Below, piece after piece: positions 7,358 to 17,358 of a stretch of DNA of 64,000 bases. Made by a program: the position numbers and the translations under genes. Origin of the DNA: an uncultured Tenacibaculum sp. (lineage in GTDB: Bacteria > Bacteroidota > Bacteroidia > Flavobacteriales > Flavobacteriaceae). The notes beneath the pieces were generated by a model. That model did no database searches and was not told the DNA's origin. It saw only the letters and a program-made list of their open reading frames with translations. Location of the stretch: assembly GCF_947495995.1 (NCBI RefSeq), contig NZ_CANMAX010000002.1:124001-188000 (forward strand), in the 5' to 3' direction. Numbering within the stretch: the first letter of the stretch is position 1; each line of letters starts with the position of its first letter.

Positions 7358-9568
7358 TTATTTTTTCTTCGCTTTTTCTACTAATTCTATTTTATCTAAA
7401 GATGTTTTTGTCGTGAAAAGACCATAGTTTATAAAAGCATTCTTCTTTTCAATTTTATCAATAGTTCCTACAGAATTACCATCGATTAAACGAACGCGAT
7501 CACCAATTTTATAAACATATTCAGCTCTAGCTTTAGCTTCTTTTTGCGCTTCTACTTTTTTCTCTTTTCGAACTTCAACTACCTTTTTTAGTACTTCTTG
7601 TTCTACTTTTTTAATCGCTTCTTTTTGTTTTGCTTCAGTGGCTTTATCCTTAGCTTTTTCTTGTTTTGTTTTCTTTTTAGGCGGATTCTTCTTTGTGTAT
7701 TTTGTCTTTTCCGAAGCTACCCATTTAAAAAAGTTAACTGATAACTCTTTCTTATTATTAGTCTGAAAGTATTTATTCAGTAATTCATTTAGTTTTCTTC
7801 CTAAAGATAACATACGTTGATTGTTATCGTATAATTCTTGAAAACCTTCTAATTTCTCTTGAATTCGTTGTTCTTTTTCTTGAAGACTTTCAATGTGTTC
7901 TTGACCTTTAGATTTTTGTTTCTCTAAATTATCAGATGTTTTTTGAAGTCTATTTCGTTCTTTCTGAAGCTTAGAAATAGTTTTATCTAAACGAACTTTT
8001 TCGCTTTCTACACGCTTTTTAGCTCTGTTGATTAAACTATATGGAATTCCGTTTTTCTGAGCTACTTCAAATGTAAATGAACTACCAGCTTGACCAACAA
8101 ATAGTTTGTACATTGGTTCTAAAGTGCGCTCATTAAATTGCATGTTGGCATTCGTAACATTTTCAAGTTCGTTAGCCAATACTTTTAAATTCGCATAATG
8201 CGTAGTGATAATTCCGAAAGATTTTTTCTCGTAAAATTCCTCTAAGAAAATTTCTGCTAAAGCACCTCCTAATTCAGGGTCAGAACCTGTTCCAAATTCA
8301 TCAATTAAGAATAATGTGTTTTCGTTACATTTTCTTAGGAAGTAACGCATGTTTTTTAAACGATAACTATACGTACTTAATTGATTTTCTATAGATTGAT
8401 TATCTCCAATATCAGTAAGAATAGTTCCGAAAATAGAAGTTTCACTTCGCTCATGAACCGGAATTAAAATTCCACTTTGTAGCATTACTTGTAATAATCC
8501 TATCGTTTTTAACGTAATACTTTTTCCACCAGCATTCGGACCAGAAATTACTATAATTTGTTGCTTTTCATTAAGCTCTATAGTTTGCGAAATAGTCTCA
8601 ATTCCTTGAGCTGCATTTTTTCTCCATAAAACAGGATGATAAGCATCTCTTAAATACACTCTTTTATTAGTAGTGATTCTAGGTAATAAACCATTAATTT
8701 CTTTTGCGTATTTCGCTTTAGAAGCAATTACATCTAAATGAATTAAGAAAGTAAGATAAGCTTCTAATAAAGGTGTAAAAGGTCTAATTTCATCAGCTAA
8801 AGTTCGAAGTATTTTAACAATTTCTTGTTTTTCTTCGTACAATAAATTCTGTAATTCTCTACTATATGCCAATGTTGCTTGCGGAGCAATATAAACGATA
8901 TTTCCAGATTTAGAAGAGCCAAGTAAACTACCTTTAACCTTTCTACGGTGCATTGCAATAACAGCTAATACACGTTGGTTATCGATAATACTTTCTTTTA
9001 TATCATCTAAATATCCGTTATTAATACTACTACTTAAAGCCTTAGAAAAACTCTCAGAAATTTTACCACGAACATGATTAATATCTTTTCGTAATTGTTT
9101 TAACGTAGGAGAAGCATTATTCATAATTTCTCCGTGCGGTAAAATAATTTTCTGAATAGCGTCTGATACATAAGTAGTATACTCAATATCTTCACTAAGT
9201 TCAAATAGGTTAGGGTAGTAGTCTTTAAATTTCTTTAAAAATTTCTTCTGTTCATTTACTGTGCTTGTTACAGTGGCAATTTTTAAAAATGCTTCAGGAT
9301 CTAAGTAGCTGTTTTCTATAGCTAAACGTTTACTAAACTCTGAAATATTATCAAATCCATGATTAGGAATTCTATTTTCATTTTCAAAAGAACTCAAATA
9401 TTCATTAACCAATTGTAATTCAAACAAAAGCTCTTCATTGTTCTGAAAAGGTTTTACTTTTAAAACATTTTCTTTTCCTAATGAAGTAATGCTAAATTCA
9501 GATACTTGTTCTAAAACTGAATTGAATTCTAAATCTTGTAATGTTTTTTCTGAAATATTGTGTTTCAA
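7358..9568 (-). CDS. mutS2: MutS2-type DNA mismatch-repair-like ATPase without Smr domain
   Basis: This MutS2-family ATPase is expected to act on branched recombination intermediates or stalled and collided ribosomes. It has the clamp region, the Walker A motif SGPNAGGKS (about residue 345), Walker B LFLIDEFGTGSDPELGG (about 420) and a long charged coiled coil (about 510-680). A small KOW-like strand-rich domain (YKIGDRVRLIDGNSVG) ends the protein. The C-terminal Smr nuclease domain found in Firmicutes MutS2 is absent; the protein stops with a lysine tail. I place the start at the TTG 9566-9568 (MKHNISEKTLQDLEF). The GTG at 9587-9589 overlaps a consensus -7 box and would lie upstream of the transcript start. 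It is divergent from ung. Confidence 0.88.
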   Translation of the reverse strand: MKHNISEKTLQDLEFNSVLEQVSEFSITSLGKENVLKVKPFQNNEELLFELQLVNEYLSSFENENRIPNHGFDNISEFSKRLAIENSYLDPEAFLKIATVTSTVNEQKKFLKKFKDYYPNLFELSEDIEYTTYVSDAIQKIILPHGEIMNNASPTLKQLRKDINHVRGKISESFSKALSSSINNGYLDDIKESIIDNQRVLAVIAMHRRKVKGSLLGSSKSGNIVYIAPQATLAYSRELQNLLYEEKQEIVKILRTLADEIRPFTPLLEAYLTFLIHLDVIASKAKYAKEINGLLPRITTNKRVYLRDAYHPVLWRKNAAQGIETISQTIELNEKQQIIVISGPNAGGKSITLKTIGLLQVMLQSGILIPVHERSETSIFGTILTDIGDNQSIENQLSTYSYRLKNMRYFLRKCNENTLFLIDEFGTGSDPELGGALAEIFLEEFYEKKSFGIITTHYANLKVLANELENVTNANMQFNERTLEPMYKLFVGQAGSSFTFEVAQKNGIPYSLINRAKKRVESEKVRLDKTISKLQKERNRLQKTSDNLEKQKSKGQEHIESLQEKEQRIQEKLEGFQELYDNNQRMLSLGRKLNELLNKYFQTNNKKELSVNFFKWVASEKTKYTKKNPPKKKTKQEKAKDKATEAKQKEAIKKVEQEVLKKVVEVRKEKKVEAQKEAKARAEYVYKIGDRVRLIDGNSVGTIDKIEKKNAFINYGLFTTKTSLDKIELVEKAKKK

Positions 9569-9574
9569 AATCGC

Positions 9575-9582
9575 TATTTTTG
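9575..9582 (+). promoter_or_regulatory. -7 box of the ung promoter
   Basis: TATTTTTG fits TAnnTTTG exactly and ends 20 bases before the ung ATG at 9603. It lies seven bases from the opposing mutS2 -7 box, so the two transcripts would start across each other. Confidence 0.6.
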
Positions 9583-9588
9583 AGAGCA

Positions 9589-9596
9589 CAAAAATA
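9589..9596 (-). promoter_or_regulatory. -7 box of the mutS2 promoter
   Basis: The minus strand reads TATTTTTG, an exact TAnnTTTG match. It supports the shorter mutS2 start at 9568, since the alternative GTG start would fall within this box. Confidence 0.55.
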
Positions 9597-9602
9597 ATAA
9601 GA

Positions 9603-10268
9603 ATGCAAGTAAATATTGCTGAAAGCTGGAAACATATTTTACATGAGGAATTTGAAAAGCCATATTTTTCAGAATTGCTAAACTTTATTAAAGTGGAATA
9701 CCAAAATCACACATGTTATCCTAAAGGAAACGATATTTTTGCTGCATTTGATTATTGTGATTTTAATGACATAAAAGTTGTTATTATTGGGCAAGATCCA
9801 TATCATGGAGTTGGTCAAGCTAACGGTCTATGTTTTTCAGTTCATGATGGCATTGCACATCCTCCTTCTTTAATCAACATCTTTAAAGAATTAGAAACAG
9901 ATGTAAATATTCCGTATCCAAAATCAGGAGATTTATCTAGATGGGCAAAACAAGGTGTGTTATTGTTAAATGCAACACTAACTGTTAGAGCTCACGAAGC
10001 AGGAAGTCATCAAAAGAAAGGATGGGAAGAATTTACAGATGCAGTAATTAGTAAAATTTCTGAAGAATGTTCTGACGTAATCTTTTTACTTTGGGGAGGT
10101 TTTGCAAAGAAAAAAGGGAAGAAAATTGATAAAAAAAAGCATCATGTTTTAGAATCTGGACATCCATCTCCGCTAAGTGCCAATCGTGGGTATTGGTTTG
10201 GAAATAAACATTTTTCACAAACCAATACAATTTTAAAAGAGAAAGGTCTTTCTACGATTGATTGGTAA
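9603..10268 (+). CDS. ung: Uracil-DNA glycosylase, family 1
   Basis: This enzyme excises uracil from DNA to begin base-excision repair. The 221-residue protein has the family-1 water-activating motif GQDPYH (catalytic Asp65) and the DNA-minor-groove motif HPSPLSA with catalytic His187. The length equals E. coli Ung. The frame is open further upstream, but the ATG at 9603 (MQVNIAESW) is chosen because it gives the family length and follows a consensus -7 box by 20 bases. It is divergent from mutS2; both are DNA-maintenance genes. Confidence 0.96.
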   Translation: MQVNIAESWKHILHEEFEKPYFSELLNFIKVEYQNHTCYPKGNDIFAAFDYCDFNDIKVVIIGQDPYHGVGQANGLCFSVHDGIAHPPSLINIFKELETDVNIPYPKSGDLSRWAKQGVLLLNATLTVRAHEAGSHQKKGWEEFTDAVISKISEECSDVIFLLWGGFAKKKGKKIDKKKHHVLESGHPSPLSANRGYWFGNKHFSQTNTILKEKGLSTIDW

Positions 10269-10280
10269 TTAGAATATTAT

Positions 10281-11300
10281 TTAAATAATACTGATTTCAG
10301 ATAAAACAGTTTCGTTGTAGTAAGGTAATGTTATTGCATCTAAAATATCTTCGGTTACATCTGGATATCTAACTTCTACTATCGACTTTGATTTTAGCCA
10401 CTTTTCGATCTTAGGCAATTGCTTTTTACTTAATTTTTTTAAAACAGGAATTCCCATTTCTTTTAAAGCAAGTGCATTGCATTGTTGTTCGTACTGATTT
10501 TTCATAGGAATTACCATTAGCTTTTTTCTTAAATATAAAGCTTCAGCAGGTGTTTCAAATCCAGCTCCACATAAAATACCACTAGAAGAAGCAATACTTT
10601 TAATAAATTCTTTACCGTCAATTGGTCTGATGATAATGTTATTATGAAGTTGAAATTGATTGGTATGTTTTGAAAAAATTTCCCATTTCGTTGTTTTAAA
10701 CTGCGATAACATTTTGATTAACTTCTTATCGCCATAAGCAGGAAGATAAACAGTATAATGTCCTTTATTGGTAATGTTTTTATAACGAATTTCTTTTCTG
10801 ATGATTGGTAGGAAAGTAGCAGAAGAATACGTTTTAAAATGAAAACCAAATCTGTTTTTAGCAGGTGCGTAATATTTTAAAATGAAGCGTTCTAGTTTGA
10901 ACTTACTTCCGTATTTAGGCGCATTTTCATCTGCAACTGCATTTTGATGACTAAGAGAAATGATAGGAACATTTCTTAATTTACAAGCCCAAGCAGAAAC
11001 TGGTTCGAAATCGTTAATTACTAAATCATAATCTTTAACAGGTAAAGATTTTACTTCTTTCCAAAGATTACGGAATTTTGATTTTTTTAATGTTTCGAGT
11101 AAATCAACTCCACCTTTTTTTCCGAAAATAAAACTAAGTCCATACATTTTGTACTTAATTTCAAAGGGAAATTGTAATTCACATTGATATCCACTAACTA
11201 AAATATCTACTTCAGCTCTTTTTTGTAAGTGAGGGACTACTTCTAAAGCTCTACTGGCATGACCATTACCAGTTCCTTGAATTGCGTATAAAATCTTCAT
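10281..11300 (-). CDS. MurG/GT28-like glycosyltransferase family protein
   Basis: This 339-residue protein opens with KILYAIQGTGNGHASRALEV, the GxGHxxR motif of GT-B fold transferases related to MurG and monogalactosyldiacylglycerol synthases. The C-terminal half has the donor-binding pattern GILCGAGFETPAEAL (about residues 240-254) followed by a glutamine-rich helix (KNQYEQQCNALAL). No membrane span is obvious; such enzymes act at the inner face of the membrane on lipid or polysaccharide acceptors. It follows the LpxH-like gene by two bases, so the two are almost certainly cotranscribed and may act on the same lipid. The acceptor is unknown. Confidence 0.82.
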   Translation of the reverse strand: MKILYAIQGTGNGHASRALEVVPHLQKRAEVDILVSGYQCELQFPFEIKYKMYGLSFIFGKKGGVDLLETLKKSKFRNLWKEVKSLPVKDYDLVINDFEPVSAWACKLRNVPIISLSHQNAVADENAPKYGSKFKLERFILKYYAPAKNRFGFHFKTYSSATFLPIIRKEIRYKNITNKGHYTVYLPAYGDKKLIKMLSQFKTTKWEIFSKHTNQFQLHNNIIIRPIDGKEFIKSIASSSGILCGAGFETPAEALYLRKKLMVIPMKNQYEQQCNALALKEMGIPVLKKLSKKQLPKIEKWLKSKSIVEVRYPDVTEDILDAITLPYYNETVLSEISII

Positions 11301-11302
11301 AG

Positions 11303-12181
11303 TTATTTAGAAAATTTTTGAATGTTAAACTCTTCTAATAAACCTTCAAAAAGCTGACTGTTTGATTTTTCAGCTCGTATTAATTCTACATCATTTACTT
11401 CGATGTTATTTGGTACTTTTTTAGCTAAATCGTCTTTTTCATATTCATACAACTTCCATTCTTTGTTGTTGTATTCTAATGCGGTTAAGTTTTCAATCCA
11501 ATCACCAGAATTTAAATATGTGGTTTTACCCTTTTCATTTTCAATAACTCGCATTTCAGGTTGATGTATATGTCCGCAAACTACATAATCGTATTCACTA
11601 TCAATTGCTATTTCTGCAGCAGTAGTTTCAAAGTCATTAATGAATTTTACAGCACTTTTTACACTATTCTTTATCTTTTTACTAAAAGACAATCTATTGT
11701 AGCCTAAAGCTTCGCTAATCCAGTTTACAGCAGTATTTAACATGATTAGAAAATCGTAACCAACACTACCAAGTTTTGCAAGCCATTTAGAGTGTTGCAT
11801 AGTAACATCAAAAACATCACCATGGAAAAACCATCCTTTTTTACCATCAATATCTAAAACAATCTTATTTACAATTTCAAAGCTTCCTAATGTGAATCCT
11901 CTAAACTTTCTAAGCATTTCATCATGGTTTCCTGTAATATAATAAACTTTAGTTCCAGAGGTAATAAAGTTCATTAACTGACGAATGACTTTCATATGTG
12001 CTTTTGGGAAGTAACGTTTTTTAAACTGCCATATATCTATAATATCACCATTTAAGATTAATATTTTAGGATTAATGGTTTTTAGATAATTGTTAAGCTC
12101 TGTAGCTCTACAACCAAATGTACCTAAATGCACATCTGATATTACAGCAATATCTAATTTACGACGCTTACTTTTTTTCAT
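11303..12181 (-). CDS. Metallophosphoesterase, UDP-2,3-diacylglucosamine diphosphatase-like
   Basis: This 292-residue calcineurin-type phosphoesterase has the metal-binding blocks SDVHLG (Asp16, His18), NGDIID (Asp46), GNHDE (Asn85, His86) and later FFHGD and CGHIHQPE. The combination resembles LpxH-type UDP-2,3-diacylglucosamine pyrophosphatases, which make lipid X in lipid A synthesis. It could also be a paralogue acting on a related glycolipid, since it is paired with a glycosyltransferase two bases downstream. The N-terminus is very basic (MKKSKRRK), suiting a peripheral membrane protein. Confidence 0.82.
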   Translation of the reverse strand: MKKSKRRKLDIAVISDVHLGTFGCRATELNNYLKTINPKILILNGDIIDIWQFKKRYFPKAHMKVIRQLMNFITSGTKVYYITGNHDEMLRKFRGFTLGSFEIVNKIVLDIDGKKGWFFHGDVFDVTMQHSKWLAKLGSVGYDFLIMLNTAVNWISEALGYNRLSFSKKIKNSVKSAVKFINDFETTAAEIAIDSEYDYVVCGHIHQPEMRVIENEKGKTTYLNSGDWIENLTALEYNNKEWKLYEYEKDDLAKKVPNNIEVNDVELIRAEKSNSQLFEGLLEEFNIQKFSK

Positions 12182-12341
12182 CTTAAAGTTTGACTAATCT
12201 TCTGTATCGGTAGAATAGAGAAGAGGTTAAATTAATTTGTACTAATTTATAGTTTAAGTACAGTTAAATCGTAAACCCTTAATTAATTGATTGTTAGTCT
12301 AACTTCAAAATAAAGTAAACATTGTAAAATTACTGTAAACA

Positions 12342-12373
12342 AAAAAACACAGAAGAAACCTTCTGTGTTTTTT
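12342..12373 (-). terminator. secA terminator
   Basis: A perfect 14-bp stem (AAAAAACACAGAAG at 12342-12355 against 12360-12373) encloses a four-base loop and carries its own T run on the minus strand. It starts 20 bases after the secA stop. Confidence 0.88.
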
Positions 12374-12392
12374 ACTATGTATGTTTTTATTT

Positions 12393-15300
12393 CTACTTGT
12401 TGTATAATACCCAAGTACCTTGTTCTAATAAAGGAATGGCTTGTTTGTATTTAACTTCTTTCTCTTCACCAGACATTACATTTTTAATGGTAACTCTTTC
12501 GTTACGACCAATTTTTGGTTGTTCACGTACGACAGTTTCTACTGCTTGTTGTTCTTGAGTTTGTTGCTGACGAGCATTGCTTATTGCTTGTTGAGTAGAA
12601 TTTTGAACTTCGTCTTTACGTAAATCTAATTGCTCTCTTTTTTGTTCTTGAGCTTCAGAAATTTGAGATTCATCCTCTTGAGGAAGTTTTCCTTTAAATA
12701 AGAATGATAATACCTCTTTATTAACTTTATCAATTGTTTGTTGGAACAATTCAAAAGCTTCAAACTTATATACTAATAATGGATCTTTTTGCTCGTATGT
12801 TGCATTTTGAACAGTTTGCTTTAATTCATCCATTTTACGTAAATGATCTTTCCAATTTTCATCAATTATTGCTAAAGTGATGTTCTTTTCAAAATCGTTT
12901 ACTAATGATTTACCTTCAGATTCGTATGCTTCTTTTAAGTTAGTTACAACACGTAATGTTTTTGTTCCGTCAGTAAAAGGAACTACAATACGCTCATAAC
13001 GATCACCTTCGTTTTCAAAAACATTTTTAATTACTGGATAAACTTGAGTTGCATTTCTATCAGCATCTGCTTTATAGTTTTCTGTAACGATTTTGTATAA
13101 CTCATCGATTAATTCTTGCTCAGGCTTAGCGTTGAATTGATCTTCTGTGAAAGGAGAAGTCATCGAAGAGAAACGAATTAATTCGAACTCGAAGTTTTGG
13201 AAATCTTTCGTTAATTTATTCTGACGAACAACTGCATCACAAGTATCGTAAATCATATTTGCGATATCAATTTGTAAACGTTTTCCGTCTAATGCATGAC
13301 GACGACGTTTATAAACAAACTCACGTTGTGCATTCATTACATCATCATATTCTAATAAACGCTTACGAATACCAAAATTGTTTTCCTCAACTTTTTTCTG
13401 TGCTCTTTCGATAGATTTAGTAACCATTCTATCTTGAATTACTTCACCTTCTTTTAATCCTAACCTATCCATAACTTTAGCGATACGATCAGAACCAAAT
13501 AAACGCATTAAGTTGTCGTCTAGTGCAACGAAGAATTGTGACGATCCAACATCTCCTTGACGACCAGCACGACCACGTAACTGACGGTCTACACGACGAG
13601 AATCGTGACGTTCTGTACCAATAATTGCTAAACCACCAGCAGCTTTAACTTCATCTGATAATTTAATATCGGTACCACGACCAGCCATGTTAGTTGCGAT
13701 TGTTACTTGACCAGGTTTACCAGCTTCAGCAACAATATCGGCTTCTTTCTTATGTAATTTTGCGTTTAAGATATTATGAGAAATCTTACGCATCTTCAGC
13801 ATTCTACCTAATAATTCAGAAATTTCTACAGAAGTTGTACCAACTAGCACAGGTCTGTTTTCTCCAACTAATTTTACAATTTCGTCAATTACGGCATTAT
13901 ATTTTTCACGAGTAGTTTTATATAATAAATCTTCTCTATCATCACGAGCGATTGGTCTGTTTGTTGGGATTTCAACAACATCTAACTTATAGATTTCCCA
14001 GAATTCTCCAGCTTCAGTTACAGCAGTACCTGTCATACCAGAAAGTTTACGATACATTCTGAAGTAGTTCTGTAATGTTACTGTAGCAAAAGTTTGAGTA
14101 GCGTCCTCAATTTTTACGTTTTCTTTAGCTTCAATTGCTTGGTGTAAACCATCTGAGTAACGACGACCATCCATGATACGTCCTGTTTGCTCATCAACAA
14201 TCATTACTTTATTATCAACTACAACATATTCAACATCTTTTTCGAATAAAGTATATGCTTTTAAAAGTTGATTCATAGTATGAATACGTTCACTTTTTAC
14301 ACTAAAGTCTCTGTATAATTCTTCTTTTAAAGTAGCTTTCTCTTCTGGAGTATTTTCACTGTTCTCAATTTCAGAAACTTTAATACTGATATCTGGTAAA
14401 ACGAAGAATGTATTGTTTTGAGTTCTTTCAGATAAATGACCAACACCTTTGTCAGTTAAGTTAATCTGATTATTTTTTTCTTCAATTGTAAACCATAATT
14501 CAGCATCTACCTCAGGCATTAATTTGTTATTATCCTGCATGTAGAAGTTTTCTGTTTTCTGAAGAATTTGTCTGATTCCTTCTTGAGATAAGAATTTAAT
14601 TAAAGCCTTATTTTTAGGTAAACCTCTATAAACTCTCAGTAAAAGGAAACCACCTTCTTTAGTATCACCTTCTTTTAATAACTTTTTAGCTTCAGATAAA
14701 ACTCCTACTAAATATTTACTTTGTAATGATACTAAATCTGATACTAAAGGTTTTAATTCGTTGAATTCGTGAATATCACCTTGAGGAATCGGACCAGAAA
14801 TAATTAATGGAGTACGAGCATCATCAATTAAAACAGAATCAACCTCATCAATAATCGCATAATTAGGAGCACGTTGTACTAAATCTTCTTTAGAAGAAGC
14901 CATGTTATCACGTAAATAATCGAAACCAAATTCATTGTTTGTTCCGTAAGTGATATCTGCGTTGTAAGCTTTTCTTCTTTCTTCTGAATTCGGTTGATGG
15001 AAATCGATACAGTCTGTAGATAAACCATGGAATTCAAAGATAGGAGCCATCCAAGCGCGGTCACGTTTTGCTAAGTAGTCATTTACTGTTACTACGTGAA
15101 CACCTTTTCCTGTTAAAGCATTTAAATAAACAGGTAAAGTAGAAACCAAAGTTTTACCTTCTCCAGTCATCATTTCTGCAATTTTACCACCATGTAAAAC
15201 AGATCCACCGATTAACTGAACATCGTAATGAATCATATCCCAAGTAACTTCTTTTCCTGAAGCGTCCCAAGTATTTGCCCAAATAGCTTTATCTCCATCT

Positions 15301-15743
15301 AAAACAATATGTTCTCTTGTTGCAGATAACTCTCTATCAAAAGGTGTGGCATTAACCTCAATTGATTCATTTGCAGCGAAACGTTTAGCAGTTTCTTTAA
15401 CAACAGCAAAAGCTTCAGACATAATATCTTTTAAAACCTTTTCAGAAGCTTCGTAAGCATCGTCTTTAAGTTTATCGATTTGTGTATAGATAGCTTCTTG
15501 TCTGTCTATATCAGCTGTTTTAGCTTCTTTTTCTAATTCGATGATTTGTTCTTCGAAAGAAAGAGTAGCGTCGCTAATTTTAGATTTAAACTCTAAAGTT
15601 TTCGCTCTTAATTCATCGTTAGTTAATTTCGATAAATCATCTTCGAAAGCTTTAATGCTATTTATGATAGGTTGGAGTTTCTTTAAATCTTTTTGTTGTT
15701 TATCTCCTACAAATATTTTTATAATTGAGTTTAAAATGCTCAT
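12393..15743 (-). CDS. secA: Preprotein translocase ATPase SecA
   Basis: SecA is the motor of Sec-dependent protein export, working with SecYEG at the inner membrane. It has Walker A MTGEGKT (residues 192-198), the [15 protein letters not shown] motif, [21 protein letters not shown] and [16 protein letters not shown]. At 1116 residues it is about 200 longer than E. coli SecA. Part of this is a lysine-rich insertion of roughly 80-100 residues after SGPIPQGD (about 320-420), a known feature of Bacteroidota SecA. The C-terminal zinc-binding CXC motif is missing and is replaced by a glutamine-rich linker and the tail [10 protein letters not shown]. Start ATG with [15 protein letters not shown] is the family N-terminus. 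Confidence 0.97.
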   Translation of the reverse strand: MSILNSIIKIFVGDKQQKDLKKLQPIINSIKAFEDDLSKLTNDELRAKTLEFKSKISDATLSFEEQIIELEKEAKTADIDRQEAIYTQIDKLKDDAYEASEKVLKDIMSEAFAVVKETAKRFAANESIEVNATPFDRELSATREHIVLDGDKAIWANTWDASGKEVTWDMIHYDVQLIGGSVLHGGKIAEMMTGEGKTLVSTLPVYLNALTGKGVHVVTVNDYLAKRDRAWMAPIFEFHGLSTDCIDFHQPNSEERRKAYNADITYGTNNEFGFDYLRDNMASSKEDLVQRAPNYAIIDEVDSVLIDDARTPLIISGPIPQGDIHEFNELKPLVSDLVSLQSKYLVGVLSEAKKLLKEGDTKEGGFLLLRVYRGLPKNKALIKFLSQEGIRQILQKTENFYMQDNNKLMPEVDAELWFTIEEKNNQINLTDKGVGHLSERTQNNTFFVLPDISIKVSEIENSENTPEEKATLKEELYRDFSVKSERIHTMNQLLKAYTLFEKDVEYVVVDNKVMIVDEQTGRIMDGRRYSDGLHQAIEAKENVKIEDATQTFATVTLQNYFRMYRKLSGMTGTAVTEAGEFWEIYKLDVVEIPTNRPIARDDREDLLYKTTREKYNAVIDEIVKLVGENRPVLVGTTSVEISELLGRMLKMRKISHNILNAKLHKKEADIVAEAGKPGQVTIATNMAGRGTDIKLSDEVKAAGGLAIIGTERHDSRRVDRQLRGRAGRQGDVGSSQFFVALDDNLMRLFGSDRIAKVMDRLGLKEGEVIQDRMVTKSIERAQKKVEENNFGIRKRLLEYDDVMNAQREFVYKRRRHALDGKRLQIDIANMIYDTCDAVVRQNKLTKDFQNFEFELIRFSSMTSPFTEDQFNAKPEQELIDELYKIVTENYKADADRNATQVYPVIKNVFENEGDRYERIVVPFTDGTKTLRVVTNLKEAYESEGKSLVNDFEKNITLAIIDENWKDHLRKMDELKQTVQNATYEQKDPLLVYKFEAFELFQQTIDKVNKEVLSFLFKGKLPQEDESQISEAQEQKREQLDLRKDEVQNSTQQAISNARQQQTQEQQAVETVVREQPKIGRNERVTIKNVMSGEEKEVKYKQAIPLLEQGTWVLYNK

Positions 15744-15818
15744 TATTAAACGGTTTTAAAAAGAAGTGTTACTTCATTTATAAGTTGATCTATGTTGTTG
15801 CTTAAAAGTAAGCAAAAA

Positions 15819-15840
15819 AAAAGCCTCTAATGAGACTTTT
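15819..15840 (-). terminator. Probable terminator of the DUF2795 gene
   Basis: The arms AAAAGCCTC and GAGACTTTT pair with one C/A mismatch around a TAAT loop. It lies 18 bases after the DUF2795 stop and carries an A/T-rich tail. Confidence 0.55.
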
Positions 15841-15857
15841 AAGTTTATTATTTGATG

Positions 15858-16079
15858 TTAATATTCATCTTCATTCCAAAGATAATCTTCTTCGGTTGGG
15901 TAATCAGGCCATATCTCTATAATAGAGTCGTAGATTTCTCCTTCATCTTCAATATCTTGTAAATTTTCTACTACCTCTAGTGGAGCACCAGTACGAATTG
16001 CATAATCAATTAATTCGTCTTTAGTTGCTGGCCAAGGTGCATCAGCCAAATAAGATGCTAATTCAAGTGTCCAATACAT
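15858..16079 (-). CDS. DUF2795 domain-containing small acidic protein
   Basis: This 73-residue protein is rich in Asp and Glu (ending EEDYLWNEDEY) and carries the DUF2795-type helix pattern LASYLADAPWPATKDELIDYAIRTG (about residues 7-31). Small DUF2795 proteins of this kind are widely conserved in Flavobacteriaceae, often near secA; their function is unknown. The short length is complete for the group. It is probably its own transcription unit, with the hairpin at 15819-15840 as terminator. Confidence 0.85.
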   Translation of the reverse strand: MYWTLELASYLADAPWPATKDELIDYAIRTGAPLEVVENLQDIEDEGEIYDSIIEIWPDYPTEEDYLWNEDEY

Positions 16080-16179
16080 TTCTAAATCTGTTTTTTAGTT
16101 TTCTGCAAAAATAAAATTTAAACTGAGAAAGTCAAGTTTTTTCTTAAAAATCTGAATTCAATAAAAAAAAGAACCTAGT

Positions 16180-16752
16180 TTAAAGCTTAGTAGGTATCCA
16201 TTTAACCTCATCAGCTTGTAGATCTTTCGACAACTTTCGTGCCAACACAAAAAGGTAGTCAGATAGTCGGTTCAAATACATTAATACGTTCGAATTTACC
16301 TCTTCTTGATGACTTAATGCCACAGATAAACGCTCAGCCCTTCTACACACACAACGTGCAATATGACAGAATGACACAGTCTGATGCCCGCCAGGTAACA
16401 CAAAGTGAGTCATAGGTGGCAATAAATCATTCATTCTATCCATTTCCGTTTCCAAAAAAGTAATAGTTTCATTATTAACCTTTGGAATATTCAAACGTTC
16501 TTTCCCGTTTTTTAAAGTTTCTTTTTCTGGTGGAGTTGCTAACATGGCTCCAACAGTAAAAAGTTCATCTTGTATCTTTAATAAAGAGTTACGAGTGATT
16601 TCATCAACTTCTTGATCACGAATCAATCCAATGTAAGAATTTAATTCATCTACTGTACCGTAACTTTCTATTCTTAAATGATCTTTAGGAACTCGAGTAC
16701 CACCAAATAGAGCAGTGGTTCCTTTATCTCCTGTTTTAGTATATATTTTCAT
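16180..16752 (-). CDS. Cob(I)yrinic acid a,c-diamide adenosyltransferase, PduO type
   Basis: This 190-residue enzyme transfers the adenosyl group of ATP to cob(I)alamin to make coenzyme B12. It has the N-terminal ATP motif YTKTGDKGTTALFGG (residues 4-18), the RIESYGTVDELNSYIG block and the C-terminal CRRAERLSV and YLNRLSDYLFVLAR motifs of PduO-type ATR enzymes. It starts 19 bases after the thioesterase stop, so the two share a transcript. No other cobalamin gene is present nearby; in this group the enzyme commonly serves methylmalonyl-CoA mutase, but that link is not shown here. Confidence 0.94.
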   Translation of the reverse strand: MKIYTKTGDKGTTALFGGTRVPKDHLRIESYGTVDELNSYIGLIRDQEVDEITRNSLLKIQDELFTVGAMLATPPEKETLKNGKERLNIPKVNNETITFLETEMDRMNDLLPPMTHFVLPGGHQTVSFCHIARCVCRRAERLSVALSHQEEVNSNVLMYLNRLSDYLFVLARKLSKDLQADEVKWIPTKL

Positions 16753-16771
16753 TAAGTATAACTTGGTTGTT

Positions 16772-17179
16772 TTAAGTTTTAATTGTTTGTATTTTTTCTA
16801 GTATATAATCCGGACAACGAGTCGGTCTTTTAGTTTTCATATCAATAAAAGCTAAAGTTGTATTTCCCGAACATAATAATTCCTGTTTTTCATTCGTTAT
16901 TTCATAATTGAATTCAATTTTAACAGTTGGAGTTTTTTTCAAAATCGTTTTAATTGTTAACACGTCATCGTAAAGCGCAGATTTTTTGAAATGACAATTT
17001 AAAGAAATTACTGGAAGCATTATTCCGCTTTTTTCCATACATTTGTATGTGACCCCCAATGATCGAAGCCACTCTGTTCTACCAATTTCAAAATATTGCG
17101 CATAATTACCGTGATAAACGACCCCCATTTGATCTGTTTCGGCATATCGGACTCTAATGTTTGAGTAATGTTCAGACAA
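16772..17179 (-). CDS. Acyl-CoA thioesterase of the 4-hydroxybenzoyl-CoA thioesterase (YbgC/FadM) family
   Basis: This 135-residue hotdog-fold thioesterase has the family motif RYAETDQMGVVYHGNYAQYFEIGRTEW (about residues 10-36), with the catalytic Asp in ETDQMG and the conserved HGNY. It hydrolyses acyl-CoA (or acyl-ACP) thioesters in the cytoplasm. Length is normal. It is the first gene of a unit with the cobalamin adenosyltransferase and is divergent from dnaA. Substrate chain length is not predictable. Confidence 0.92.
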   Translation of the reverse strand: MSEHYSNIRVRYAETDQMGVVYHGNYAQYFEIGRTEWLRSLGVTYKCMEKSGIMLPVISLNCHFKKSALYDDVLTIKTILKKTPTVKIEFNYEITNEKQELLCSGNTTLAFIDMKTKRPTRCPDYILEKIQTIKT

Positions 17180-17262
17180 AATTTTTATGTAATTATTTGA
17201 AACTAATCTTACATAAAAAAAAAATAAAAATCAATACCAAATTGATTTTTTTTTACTGAAAT

Positions 17263-17271
17263 TTATTCACA
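17263..17271 (+). promoter_or_regulatory. Candidate DnaA box in the dnaA upstream region
   Basis: TTATTCACA fits the DnaA-box consensus TTATNCACA. It lies 88 bases before the dnaA start, a position suited to autoregulation. Only one box was seen in this gap, so this is not evidence for an origin. Confidence 0.5.
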
Positions 17272-17358
17272 CTTTTGTGCGTCCATAATTGAAGGATTTT
17301 TAACATTATTTTTCTCATTTTTTAGAATGAGGAACAAAAAATTTTCTGAAGAGCTTAC

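Noticed and set aside
9489..9602. N-terminal extension of ung
   Set aside because: The frame is open but it overlaps the start of mutS2, lacks family similarity and lies upstream of the likely transcript start. The ATG at 9603 gives the normal Ung length.
17226..17250. Hairpin AAAAATCAAT/ATTGATTTTT followed by a T run before dnaA
   Set aside because: It looks like a terminator but lies between two divergent gene starts, where there is no transcript to end. It may be an early attenuator or simply A/T-rich sequence.
17180..17358. Possible replication origin next to dnaA
   Set aside because: Only one DnaA-box match was found and no cluster of boxes or clear unwinding element. In this phylum oriC is often not beside dnaA.
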